A program made the position numbers and the translations under genes. From Isoetes engelmannii (taxonomy: Eukaryota > Streptophyta > Lycopodiopsida > Isoetales > Isoetaceae): DNA of 21,233 bases. This document shows, in pieces, positions 8,876 to 19,081 of the stretch. The notes under the pieces are model-generated. The model saw only the letters and a list, made by a program, of their open reading frames with translations, was not told the DNA's origin and made no database searches. The number at the start of each line of letters is the position of its first letter. Position 1 is the stretch's first letter. The stretch is taken from the NCBI GenBank assembly GCA_011763485.2, contig JAANSK020271047.1, positions 1 to 21,233 of the forward strand, written 5' to 3'.

Positions 8876-9323
8876 CGCTGCCTCCTAACCCTAAAAAAAA
8901 AAAAATTAAAAGCCCCCTCCAAAACCACGCAGAACTCGAATATGCAATTCCACCATCAGCAAAATACCAATTGACATACGAATACCATACTTTAACCTTC
9001 CACAATCTTACGTTACACATACAGTTTTGACATTTTGGAACCCTTATTGCATATTGCACCCCGTTAAATTTTCCTTGTGTGTATGGAGAAGAACAAACAA
9101 TACAATTTTCTTTTCTGCATGTAGAAATAATATGTCAATTTCCACTAATTGGGCTTAGATTAAAATCTGGAGTATAGTCCTCTTTCATCAGGGATTCTCG
9201 GATATGGTTGTTACCTATTAACTTCCTCTATTAACTTACTCGCTCACTTCTGCATATGGCACTTGCTCATTTCTGTCCCACTTTCCAACAGTATGCTTCC
9301 CATATGTACATAAGGAGTATGCT
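8876..9323. other. Non-coding spacer, possible promoter of the minus-strand gene
   Basis: A telo-box-like aaccctaa at 8887-8894 and an A13 run lie just upstream (minus strand) of the 8875 ATG, as in some plant core promoters. Nothing else is recognised up to the PPR relic at 9324. Confidence 0.25.
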
Positions 9324-9560
9324 TCAAATATTCATATCCTTTACACCAAACTTGCCCGACTGCATGAAGATGGAAAAAATAAATGTTATTGCATCAAACC
9401 TTATGCACTGCTCCTGCATATCCTCAAAACATTTTACAGCCATTTTAGTTTCATGGTTGACACCATGTGCTCTTTTTATAGCATCCCATAATATCCTATT
9501 TACATTGCAGTACCATCTTGTACATATATGATGCATATGAAATAGAATTGGCCCCGCCAT
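9324..9560 (-). pseudogene. PPR gene relic, minus strand
   Basis: The minus-strand reading contains a diagnostic P-motif: a degenerate ILWDAIKRAHG segment, then MAVKCFEDMQEQ and the RFDAITF junction into the next motif. This matches the P-to-L transition of PLS proteins (AL-x-CFE-x-MQ-x-x-GI-x-PD-x-x-TF). Only about one motif and a half survive, with stops on both sides and no start or E region. It is not a piece of the gene at 2088, whose motifs differ and which lies on the other strand. Confidence 0.6.
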
Positions 9561-9864
9561 CTTAGGTGGTTTCTAGTCAGATGTGCAGAGTTGTCAGAAA
9601 CAAAAGAAGCTAAGTTTGCAAGTATGGATTTGAAGATCATATGCGCAATCATATCGTCCCAATGCTTGTAGAATGTGGAAGCATGTTCTATTCCCTGCAG
9701 TCTTCTATCAAGTTAGTCTATTGCAATGAAACTTCCTCGACTTCTTTCATAATAGGACATATCGAGTATGGACAATCACAGCATGCACTAGGCATATCCA
9801 TAAGATGATTCACGATCATGTTAATCCTAGCGCATAATGCTCGGAGCTTGTGGCAAGATAAAGA

Positions 9865-10600
9865 ATACTGAAGAACGTTACAAAGTTCATTCTGGAATCC
9901 AGATAATGGTTTAGAGAAGGATATTTTTGTGGCACTGCTTCGATGGCTTAAGTTTCAAATGCGCAAAGTGTGTTTGACAAGCTGTCATTTAGGAATATTA
10001 TGTCTAGGACTGCATTTTGCAGGGTATGCAGAACAGGGTTGTGGGGAAGCCATAAGATGTCTTCTGTAGATGCAGGTGGAGTGTATACCTCCAGATCGCA
10101 CTACCTCTTGAAAGCCTGTAGCAGCATAGGGACTCTAGAAAAAGGCAGGGAAATATATTCTCAGATTGTTCAAAATGGATATGACGTGTTTATAGGAAAT
10201 GCTTTGGGGCACATGTATGGAAAGCTTGGCTTGCTTGTTGAGGCAAAAAATGCTGATAAACTGAAGTTCGAAAACGTTGTTTCCTGGAATGCATTAATCT
10301 CTGCTTATGTTGGAAACGCTTTTGGCAATGAAGTATTAAGATGTTATGAACAAATGCACCTTGCTGGCATATGCTGTGACTTTTGTTTGCAGTTTGCAAG
10401 TCTGCAGCACCACAGGAGCCATAGGCAACGGTCCTGAGATAAACCTTAAGGTAGTGGAAAGAAAAGGCATTGCAACTATTTCAATTGATATGTATGCTAC
10501 ATGTACTATTTCAATTGATATGTATGCTACATGTGGCGTCAGTTTCGGATGCGCAGATTTATTTTGACAAGTTCCACGTGCAAAATTTGGCCGTCCTTTG
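9865..10600 (+). pseudogene. PPR pseudogene, plus strand, about two PLS triplets
   Basis: The pieces run in the expected order: an L-motif end (VHSGIQDNGLEKDIFV, about 9878-9930), an S/P junction (VFDKLSFRN, 9970-9996; AGYAEQG, about 10019-10040), LLKACSSIGTLEKGR (about 10107-10150), DVFIGNALGHMYGK (10183-10224), NVVSWNALISAYVGN (10273-10317), an R-C-YEQMH segment near 10340-10360, then V-CSTTGAIGNG and DMYATCG. The frame shifts near 9950, 10020-10100, 10385 and 10540, there is no start codon in context, and it fades into unrelated sequence after about 10600. It is a separate, older PPR copy rather than a duplicate of the intact gene. Confidence 0.8.
10475..10534. repeat. Perfect 30-bp tandem duplication in the PPR pseudogene
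   Basis: The 30-bp unit beginning actatttcaattgatatgta occurs at 10475-10504 and again, without difference, at 10505-10534. Ten codons (TISIDMYATC) of an S-motif are therefore doubled in frame. Identical copies inside an otherwise decayed pseudogene imply that the duplication is recent. Confidence 0.9.
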
Positions 10601-11073
10601 AATTTCATTTGTTGAACAACAGCAGGGTTAAAACAACAAAGAGAACAAGAACCTGCAAGAAAATTGCATTATTGTGCCACAACTTCTGCTCGGCCTCCAA
10701 GAAATTTGAAGTCCACAAAAAGATGCGACGGTGTCACACAAATCATAGAGCCTCAAACTAACCAGATAACACGGCAGGTAAAAAGCCCCATCATACCATA
10801 TGATTAAGCATATGAACAACCATATACCTATGTAAAACACACAACCATGAGAATATACAGCCGAAGGAAAATTTTCATTAACTAGCTGATCAATCATAAT
10901 TACATTCAACAATGCAACATTCAATACAGCCAATAAAAATTCAACACAATTACATGCCGTTCAAAGTAGGCCTCTTCCAACAAACGTTTAAAAGCTGAAA
11001 CTGCATGAAGACATAGATGTCATGCACCCGATCTAAAGGTATCCATGTTAGGAATGTTAAGATTACCTCTACT
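10601..11073. other. Intergenic spacer; 3' flank of the 501-residue gene
   Basis: This is AT-rich with no gene recognised. The minus-strand gene ends at 11074, so its 3' untranslated region must lie in the upper part of this stretch. The open frames on either strand show no conserved motifs. Confidence 0.4.
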
Positions 11074-14000
11074 TTAATTGACAATAGTAATGATTGATCT
11101 TTCTTCTGGTGGTGCTTCTCTCCTAAGAGTGATTATGCCACCCGCGTACACGGACCAATTTATTTCATGATTGATCCTAAGGAGTGTCGCATGTTCTTGT
11201 ATTGCTGACTCGGCATTAATATGCTTTGTATCCCGTTTCAACAGATGTTTTCTTTTATGGATCCTTATCTCTATTAATGTCCTTCTGGTCCTCAACATAT
11301 AATCATGAATTCCACTTTCAAAAATATCATAATCTGCGCCTATCTTGATTGTTGCATTCCTTCCAAGCCCAAAATTCATCCTATCACCCACCTTCCCTAA
11401 TGATTCTAGCTTTTTTAAAATACTTCCACTAGTTGGCTGGTGCACTGCTGTATACGTGAGCTTTGCTACTCCAACTTGATTATTGTTTTGTACGTCAAAG
11501 TGCGTGTTGCCAAAGCATGCAGCAGCAAAGGTGTATACCTCCTCTAAAGTCTTCACATGTAATTTATTCCATTTCTCCCACATCTTAAACCCAACTAGAC
11601 CTTTGCCAAGAAAACTGAATCCAATACTTGCATCTCCTCCAGCATCAGTTTCAGCAAAAGTGCCTTCGCTAGAAGCTTCCCTTGTCATCATGGTATTTAA
11701 CTCAGAGTTAAATGTTTTCATACTATGCATACCTACACGAGAAACAATAATATCATATCAAAAGTCTGCTACTCAGCTATGTATATTGTTAGCAATTAGG
11801 TTGTATAAGCCAAATCATCCATGGAATAAGTTAGTGAGCATCCCCTTGAGTTTGCTAGAGTCACCAAGGCATCTGCCCGTGCAATTTGTATCACTTCCTT
11901 TATATCCATATATGTTCCAAAATGTCAACATGGTATCAGAGCTCAGCATGGCGTGGAGATTAAAGCAGATTTCGTCATGGCAGAATGTTCTTGAATATTC
12001 ACAAGCAATAGCGGATCTGCATTGGTGTTCTTTGAACCCAATCTTGCTCTGATCAGCAAATTACTTGCAGAGACTTTGCAGATTGCAAGATCCACTGACT
12101 AGATCTGGTGATTTCTTGCAAGAATTGATGATTTCTTAAATGGATTTTCCAGTTTCTTGACTCAGATTGTTGATCTGACAAATTTCTGTTGATCAGATTC
12201 GTGGATCTGCTTATCCATTGCTTCTAGTTGATCTAACGCCCTCTACTGTTTAAAATTTACAGCATAACGCTTCAGATCTTTCTGAAGTTTTGGACCAACT
12301 TGAAATCCTGTTACTCCAGAAGACAAAGAGAGAGATTTAATAGCTCTACTTAAGGCTACAGTTTCAGATGATTTCAGATGATTTCAAGAGAGATCTCAGA
12401 ACTGTAAAAAACACTTCATCATGCTTTGGAGTTTGTACAGCAGAGCTAGGCAACAGGTAAATATCCAAAAGAAGATGCATAATCTCAACTTAAGGACTGC
12501 AAGCATGAGAGGAATATTCTTGGTCAGCTGAAGACTCTAAGGGGCAAGTACTTTGGTGCTGGTAGAAATATGGATGATGTTACTCTTATCATGGTTTGTC
12601 TAAAGAACATAGGTACATTACTAATCTTATCAGCTGAAGAAATGCATTTAGGTATCATTTAATCGGATGCAGCATCAACTTATGAAGGTAGAAACTAGAT
12701 ACAAAACAGAAGATCATGTTGAAGCATAAACTATTCTAAGGTACCGAATTGTAGAAAGTTCCAAAGGGATGTATCTTCAAGGACAAGCTCTCACACAGAA
12801 GATAAAATTCTAAACTCCAAGCAATGTATAGCAATGAATTTTAACACTGACAACAGCTAAGCATCCTATTGAATTTTTGTTATAAGTTTGCGAAGGTACA
12901 GAGCAGTCTCTAGAAAAAGTTACGCAACAATTGCATCATTCTCTTGACACATCCATGTAGCAAATGCAAAGATAGACCTTAGTGAAAGAACAGTAGCAGA
13001 GCTGCCTTCTTCTTGAAAAAGGAGAGCTGTTAAGACTCATCTTGAGGATGTAGTTGAAGCTTATAATCTTGAAATACATGATTTAGAAACAAACCTTATC
13101 TTAGTATTTGGTAAAGCTGAAGCTGTTGCTGAAGGGACAGCTAATTTGAAAAATGAACTTCAACATGATAAGTAAAAAGTCGCTTAGATCAAAAAGCAAA
13201 GTGCCTTGTTGTCTAAACTAGGCTCAGGATTTAAAACTGGAATTTTCAAAAGGTGGGGAAGTCCAATGTTTCTTAGACAGAACTTACCTCGAAGGTGGGG
13301 AAGTCCAATGTTACTTAGACAGAACTTACCTCGAAGTTGCATCTTAGACAGAACTTACCTCAAAGTTGCAAATGGTTCCATTTAAGCAATAAGAAAATGG
13401 TTCCAAATTCCTCCAAAGATAACACTTATTTTTACACAATTTAAGAATGATCTCATTCATGTCTTAAGTTCGGATCTGATAAGTCACTTGAGTATATACC
13501 TGCTGATACTTGAGGATCCACCAAACTGCTCAAGGCTGGTTACCAATATCAGAACCTATCAAATCAGATTTTTGTATCACAGTTTTATGCTAGATCTTAT
13601 GTTGCCAACAAAAGAGACTGGTACAGGGAAAGAAGATATGGTTGAATCCCATGTTCTTTGGCATGTTTTTTGGCAATTATGGCTACTTCGATGGATTAGT
13701 TTTCTCTATATGATGAAGTTAGAGTTCACCAGTTTGTCATTAGGAGGGGGTGTTGGCAATTAAAGTTAAATTTTAACTGCTGATGTGGCATTGTGGATGA
13801 CATGACATTTTATATAACCATACTCTAGTCTTATTCTAGTTAGCGAGGATTCATTTAGCTAGAGTGTCATCATGGAGCATCTCTTGCATTTGTATCTCAT
13901 CCTTCATATCTGTATATGACCCAACATGTGAACATAGATCATAAGAAAGAACAACTTTTGCAATGATGGTAGACTAAGTTTGGACTAGTATCACTCAGTG

Positions 14001-14987
14001 CTAATAAATAGTGCTAATAAATAATGATGATCAGTTGTAAGCTTCTATTAGTTTGACTAAAATTGAAAAATATTGTGAGTTATTTACATACCTACACTAG
14101 CTTGACTAGGATTAAAAAATGCTGTGAGTTATTTACACACCTACTATAGGTCTACGGGACTGATCTGGGCCGAATTCCACCATAAGCTTGTCATGTAACG
14201 TTCCTTGTTGAACGGTGTTGTCGTCAATGCGGTGCTCTGCCACCACTTGGCTTGTCTCAAAATTCGTCTCGCAACTGAAATTATAAGATGGTTTCCGTTG
14301 TCCATCTTGCTGTTTAAAGATAAAAACAAGCACATGAGCCACACGGAACCTGTTCAAAGGGCAAAAAAGATTGGCCAAACTTGCTACTTCATCATAAACC
14401 AGATGCATGATTATCGTGACTTTCCTTTCCATGAGGGCCCCTGTGATATCGCTTAAGCCTAAAAGCCCAAGATCTCTCCCGTCAATACTACCACTACTGT
14501 CACCACTACCACTACCACTTCCTTCGCCACTACCACCACGACCTCCACTGCTACCTCCTTCGCCACTACCACCACCACCTCCAGCTCTAGCGCCAAGACC
14601 ACTAATGCCACCACCACCAGCTCCTCCAGCTCCTCCTGCTCCTGAATGAGTTGTATGCCTGCTACCTTGGCCACGGACAAAGACATTTGTTCCAGAAGAA
14701 AAATAACATTTTTTCTCGTACACGAGAGTTAGAAACTCTTCAACATCAACAGTAAATACATTTTCTCGTTCCCATTCCTTCTCCCATTTTTTTGCCGGCA
14801 TCTGAAAGATATTGACCTCTGCCTGATCTTTATTTATCATTACTAATCCTCTCTCAATTCCTATGCCAAAAACTTTTGACATATCTGAGGAGCTCCCAAA
14901 CATATACTCTGTTTGAGTTGAGCTTTTCTTAAAAATTTTCATAGGATTGATATGCGGATGAAGAGACCATTCCTTAGCTTCCCACAT
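11074..14987 (-). CDS. Two-exon gene for an unrecognised 501-residue protein with a Gly/Ser hinge
   Basis: Exon 1 is 14987-14141 and exon 2 is 11732-11074. The donor gtag|gtgtgt (14141/14140) and acceptor ttgtttctcgtgtag|gt (11733/11732) are good plant sites, and the split codon G|GT restores the frame exactly, giving 282 + 1 + 218 residues. The start is supported by an in-frame TGA four codons upstream. Residues 1-115 form a mixed domain with a Trp/Lys/Glu-rich segment near 66-75; residues 116-168 are an almost pure Gly/Ser linker; 170-283 hold a hydrophobic helix-like stretch (about 186-225) and an acidic end. Exon 2 begins MHSMKTFNSEL, then has a Gly-rich alternating hydrophobic stretch (GFSFLGKGLVGF) and a basic RIHKRKHLLKR patch. 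No signal peptide or clear membrane anchor is seen. I recognise no family. The 2,408-bp intron contains an antisense copia fossil. A Pro-rich plus-strand frame opposite the linker is its shadow. Confidence 0.6.
11787..11930 (+). repeat. 5' LTR of the copia fossil
   Basis: A 144-bp LTR running TG...CA, abutting the tRNA-Met primer site. Its last 60 bp align with the end of the 3' LTR (the gcatct, tttgtat and tatatg segments are shared). Confidence 0.8.
11931..11942 (+). other. Primer binding site, initiator tRNA-Met
   Basis: The sequence tggtatcagagc is the complement of the plant initiator tRNA-Met 3' end. It begins directly after the LTR, as in most plant copia elements. Confidence 0.9.
13251..13372. 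repeat. 42-bp tandem repeat inside the copia fossil, 2.7 copies
   Basis: Two nearly identical 42-bp units starting aggtggggaagtccaatgtt occupy 13251-13292 and 13293-13334. A third, partial unit (cttagacagaacttacctc) follows at about 13343-13372. It is probably slippage within the element's interior. Confidence 0.85.
13751..13934 (+). repeat. 3' LTR of the copia fossil
   Basis: A 184-bp LTR preceded by a polypurine tract. It shares both termini and the gctagagt and gcatct blocks with the 5' LTR, but is longer and clearly diverged. Confidence 0.8.
14051..14150 (-). repeat. Tandem duplication of the exon 1 splice-donor region
   Basis: Two copies of about 50 bp, 14101-14150 and 14051-14100, share the minus-strand core ag|gtRtgtaaataactcaca. 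The first carries the donor used in the gene model (gtgtgt at 14140). The second carries gtatgt at 14091, a match at least as good to the plant consensus. Use of the second donor would keep 49 extra nucleotides, which contain the in-frame TAA at 14135-14133. Confidence 0.75.
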
Positions 14988-16708
14988 TGTAGCAGATCAC
15001 AAAGATCACAAAGGCCGATGGCTTAGATGTGGCGATCCTAAATAGAAAACAAAGGAAGAGTATCTTTGTAGCTTATTAGAATCTGCTGGCCTGCCCGTTC
15101 ATTTTATCAATCACCCATGTGCTTCTTATCTCTGCCATATCTGCTAGCGAAGGAAGAACAAAATCTCCATACCATTTTCTCTACGCTCCGTCACTTCCTT
15201 GCCTCTTGCTTATACCATTTTACATTTACTTCTATTTGCCATTTTCGTCGCATGATACATTTTGTGCCCTTGTTTGCCTTTCCAAAACTACAATAACAAA
15301 GAAGTGAAAAATGGTCTGCTAGATCTATGATAGAATGCAGAATAGCCCAACAAAAAACATTAGAATTGAGACCTTAGAAAGTAATATTTATGTTCAACCA
15401 TGACTTAGTCGATGAGACTAAATAAGAGAGTACTGCAGCTATTACCTTCATGGGCTTGGTGCATCTGTACACTTTAGGATGCTTCACCAAAGGCAGTTTT
15501 GCAGTTGTGCAGTTGGTAGGCTACAAACACCATGAATATAACATAGCAAGCAACCAGAAAAGTTCTCTAGAATTGAACTCCTAAATGTAATGCATTTACA
15601 TCTTTAGCATTCCCTTCTTGAACAGTACAAGAAAATGTTGTTTGCAAGCATCGCCTTGAATGTATTTGGAATTTAATTAATGATTTGAGCTTTCAATCTA
15701 TGATGTGAAACAGCTGATGCGCATCTCTTTTAAGTTGCCTATTAACTAAGAGATGCAACAGAATTAGCCAGCCTTTCCATTTCCTACCAAATGCATATGC
15801 GTTACTTAGGAATACAAAGGAAAAAATCGATATCAAGAAGAACCAACAGCTTGCCCCTTTTTTCAACAGAAATATCCTCATAATCGTAGACGTATATTGA
15901 GATACAACAGAAAAAGCTGAAAGAAAGTTTAGATTATGTTTCCACAGATTATTATTGTGCTCTAGTATTTCTTAACTTTTGCAAGCAGCAATCAGCTAGA
16001 ATTCTTACCACATCCAAACTAAATTTATGCAAAAACGTATTGTGGCTGTTCACTTACGCATAAGTTCAATAATTGCCCTTTGAGTGCGCTATTCCAGCAG
16101 AAACCCGCACAATTGGATCCTGCACAAACCCGCACTTGGTTCTTTTTTTCGGATACTTTTTTTTTTCGGATGCAAAGGTTGGGCGGGAAAAGCGGGTTTT
16201 TCTTTTTTTCGGATACTTTTTCTTGACAAGGTCTTTAATTAGATGTTTCCATAGCATCTGCTTTTCTATATTTGGCTGGCATAGAATTATGGAAAATAGA
16301 CCCGTATATGCCATGTGTTGGCCTAAGTGTATGTCCTTCCCTTAAAAAAAGATCTAAGAGCCTTGGGTCATGTATCTCTGGCAATAAGCAAAATATCTCG
16401 ACTCATCTTTCATAATCCGGTTTTGCATACAATAGATGCTAGGAATCTTAGTACTCATGTTTTGATTTAAGTGTTATGTCTTTTCCTTCGATATTTAACT
16501 GATAAGCAGCCATTTAAATGGGCCTTTGGCCACTATTTCCAATTAACCTACAAAGCTGATTCCTTTTAATTCCTCATGTTCTTTTGATGTGGCACAGTAT
16601 GCATGATGTTGCATCACCAAGTGGCACACGAGATTCGCATGCATTAGCGCATACCTTGGCACTCTGCTTGTTGTTGATCGGCCTACCCCTGATAGAGATT
16701 AGCTCGGC
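14988..16708. other. Intergenic region upstream of the 501-residue gene
   Basis: The 5' flank of the minus-strand gene contains a doubled gatcacaaa (about 14996-15013), just upstream of its ATG. No TATA box could be assigned with confidence. No gene is recognised in the rest. Short open frames at 15119-15307 (+) and 15693-15881 (-) lack support. Confidence 0.4.
16101..16220. repeat. Direct and inverted repeat cluster with T-rich tracts
   Basis: The 20-bp tctttttttcggatactttt occurs identically at 16141-16160 and 16201-16220, and a shorter ttttttcgga at 16162-16171. The segment aaacccgcac occurs at 16101 and 16126, with its inverse gcgggttt at 16192-16199. The cluster could be a worn foldback element; it is not coding. 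Confidence 0.6.
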
Positions 16709-17036
16709 ATGCATCAGTTTTTTATAGAGGAAGGGAGAATTATGCCTCTGTCATGGCCTAGATTGTTTGGATTTCTAAAAAGATGGTGGCTTAATGGCCG
16801 GATGCACTGCTGCAGGATTGCCAGGGGATGCTCCAGCAGTATGGAATATCTTTGGCGGCGGAATTGGATAGAATTAGAGATGAATTTGGCAACTCTGAGG
16901 TGAAATTTTGAAGGAAGCCTCCCATTGGGAGCGGTCACCGTTACTGGCTAGCACGGTAACTGGCAACCCCCTACATGTAGGGGGCGTTGGGGCGAGCGAC
17001 AATGGGAAAGGCGTGAAGCGGCATCAATGAACCGAC
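16709..17036 (+). other. Decayed coding-like segment of unknown origin with an 18-bp palindrome
   Basis: From about 16795 to 16895 one frame reads as a hydrophobic/acidic helix-like peptide (ALLQDCQGMLQQYG, then AAELDRIRDEFGN), suggesting a worn exon or transposon coding piece. It stops after the segment, and no family is recognised. At 16967-16984 the perfect palindrome ccccctacatgtaggggg occurs. The stretch is cut at 17036 by the LTR element, and the same locus resumes at 19718 with the duplicated ccgac. Confidence 0.3.
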
Positions 17037-17371
17037 TGTTAACCACTTCATGGTTAACATTTGCACATGCTAGATGTCAGTGATGGCAGACTACACTTGG
17101 CATGTTTAGGTTAGCATAAGTGTGTGGTTTAGATTCAGTTAGATCTAGGGCTCAGATTAGGGTCTATACTATATTAGACCGGAGCCTCTTCAGATGTACT
17201 CAGGTTTTATCTCAAATTTGGAGAGCCTCATTTGGCGCACGTTTCCCTCATTCTTTGTCCATATTTGTTCCTCCTCTTCTTGTTTTGTGATCATGATCAT
17301 GGCAGCTTTGTAGCATCCGGCAATCATAGACTGTTGCTGCACAGTGTATGCCAAGAACTCGTCCATCAACA
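17037..17371 (+). repeat. 5' LTR of the non-autonomous element
   Basis: A 335-bp LTR. Its first 23 bp form a hairpin, tgttaacca-cttca-tggttaaca. It matches the 3' LTR almost throughout, including a run around tttgttcctcctcttcttgt. Confidence 0.9.
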
Positions 17372-17372
17372 C

Positions 17373-17390
17373 TGGCGTCGTGATGCCGGG
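17373..17390 (+). other. Candidate primer binding site, tRNA-Asp-like
   Basis: tggcgtcgtgatgccggg starts 1 nt after the LTR and resembles the complement of plant tRNA-Asp 3' ends, with one mismatch and a 2-nt offset. Another tRNA may fit better. Confidence 0.5.
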
Positions 17391-17850
17391 TTCGCTCGTG
17401 ATTACTTCTTTTGCCTTGTTGTTTTGCTTTGCTGCCTTTGCAATCATCAGTTCTTGAAAGCTCTTTGTATATTATTCTGAACCCTTTAGTCCCTTTGCCC
17501 AACCAGCTGTTGAACTGGTCCAGCTGGAGGCCCTTAGTTTGCCCAACCAGATTTTCATGCAGATCCTCATGTAATCTGGAGGCCCCCTTAAGCAATTAGT
17601 CTTGAAAACGTTTTCAAAACTCTGTTTTTATGGTGCAACAAGCGCAATTTTGCAGTCAAGGGTTTTTGGAGTGGTGACAGCACTCCTCTTGTATAATTAT
17701 CAAGAAATCAGATATATTGATCCTTGGTGATCCTTTGTTATTTTTGCTCTTTTGATTATCAGAAATTTTGTGCTCTCAGCACACCCAAAAATATGGCGCA
17801 TCATCTCTGGAACATGATGTTTTGTTACGAATCATTCTTGTTCAGATTAT

Positions 17851-18215
17851 TTGAAGAGGGCCAGCACTTGGCTAGCCCTCATTTATGCTGATAAATCCCT
17901 CTACACATCGAAGATCAGAAGTTATCCAGATTAGTATGATTTAGCAGCATGATTTATGGAGCTTACAGTACCTGTATTTCAGTTTAGATCTGGTCAAGAC
18001 GAGTTCTTCTAGCTTTGCAAAGTGAGTTGTTTGCTGATTTCCACGTCTTGTACCAGGCAAAAAGTGTCTGCATCTTCTTGTTCTTATTCAGCACAATATC
18101 TGATTTTCTATTTGCACGCAGCATAATACCTGAGTATTGAGTATCGTCCAAGGCACAAATCTGGTTCCATCCTTGTTGGAATTTTTAAGAAGGCCAGCCT
18201 TTTGGCTAGCCCCAT
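17851..18215. repeat. Two dispersed copies of a hairpin-forming motif inside the LTR element
   Basis: ggccagcacttggctagccc (about 17860-17879) and ggccagccttttggctagcc (about 18192-18211) are related copies, each flanked by ttgaagag/tttaagaa on the left. Each can fold on itself through ggcca/tggct. Their role is unknown; they could be structured RNA signals of the element. Confidence 0.5.
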
Positions 18216-18599
18216 CCATTTGCAAACAAAACGAGACATGAAGCATCACTGGCATCCTCAAGATTCGTGGTCACAGAGCAGCCTTTTTTATGAAGAAACC
18301 CACAAACACATTGGATGAAGTATGATTCCCTGTAAGGATTTCAATTCGGTTGTATGCACCGCCTTCTAAATCTGCTAATTGGGCATTTGCTATCACAATC
18401 TTGCTATTTGGAGCCGTCCGCAGCAAATCCGGCATGTCTTGCCGCCATATCAGGAGAAGGAAAATTTTTTTAGGGCATTATGAGATCTGTGGTTTAGATC
18501 TGGCCGCCTCATATCAACGGTTCAGATATCCTTAAAAGTTTTTAGGTCACCTTGGTTGTTGACCACGGTTGTTGCTGCAGACCACGTTGCACACTACAC

Positions 18600-18920
18600 A
18601 TTGCAGACATGCCAGGCTTTATTGGCCACGATCTTGTTTTTAATCCCACGCCTCAGCCTTTGTTATCGTGCCCACAAAATGCACATGCTTGGCTATCAGT
18701 TTTTCATGGGCATGACCTTTTGTCACTACCCATGGGCACGGCCTTTTGTTCACTACCAGAACGACCTGTTGTTATTGTCCATGGACATGGCCCTTTGTTT
18801 GTTATCTCACCTCACGAGCCACGTTTTCAGCCTTTTGCATCATATTTGGCCACGCTTTCCACTATTTTGCCCACGGCCACACTTTGCATCATGGTTTGCT
18901 CCATGTTTTTGGTCACGTTT
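18600..18920. repeat. Degenerate catggrcatggccttttgt-type repeats
   Basis: Several related units follow one another: a catgggcatgaccttttgtc unit near 18706, ccatgggcacggccttttgt near 18730, ccatggacatggccctttgt near 18779, and looser ones with ggccacg to about 18910. It is an old, diverged tandem array in the interior of the LTR element. Confidence 0.5.
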
Positions 18921-19081
18921 GCCTAATGCTTCATATGGCTGATATAGGGAGATGGTATTTTGGTGCACATCTTTTGAAGAGCCATTATAATTGTTGTTTT
19001 AGTGGCAATTTTGGGCATTGTTTTGTAATTTTGACTTATCCATGATATAAGAGAATGGTCACTATATTTTAATGCAGTATC

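Larger units (their letters stand above)
11787..13934 (+). mobile_element. Ty1/copia-type LTR retrotransposon fossil, short and broken
   Basis: The 5' LTR (11787-11930, TGTTAGC...TCAACA) is followed immediately by tggtatcagagc, the canonical plant initiator tRNA-Met primer site of copia elements (11931-11942). The 3' LTR (13751-13934, TGTTGGC...GTGAACA) follows a polypurine tract taggaggggg (13741-13750). The flanking 5-mers tatat and tagat are a probable target duplication. The LTRs are well diverged in the middle, so the copy is old. At 2.15 kb the element is too short for a full gag-pol, no conserved gag, integrase or reverse transcriptase motif was recognised, and its coding content is broken many times over. 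It lies inside the intron of the 501-residue gene, in the opposite direction. It is a non-autonomous derivative or a heavily deleted copy. Confidence 0.85.

Noticed and set aside
14407-14649. Pro-rich 80-codon frame on the plus strand
   Set aside because: It is the reverse complement of the Gly/Ser linker of the minus-strand gene, which has splice sites, matching phase and longer exons.
15693-15881. 62-codon minus-strand ORF with a signal-peptide-like N-terminus
   Set aside because: Short, AT-rich hydrophobic frames arise easily by chance; no family motif, no neighbouring exon and no promoter evidence.
16066-16314. 82-codon minus-strand ORF with repeated KKYPKKR-like segments
   Set aside because: The repeated Lys-rich peptide is simply the T-rich direct repeat read from the other strand.
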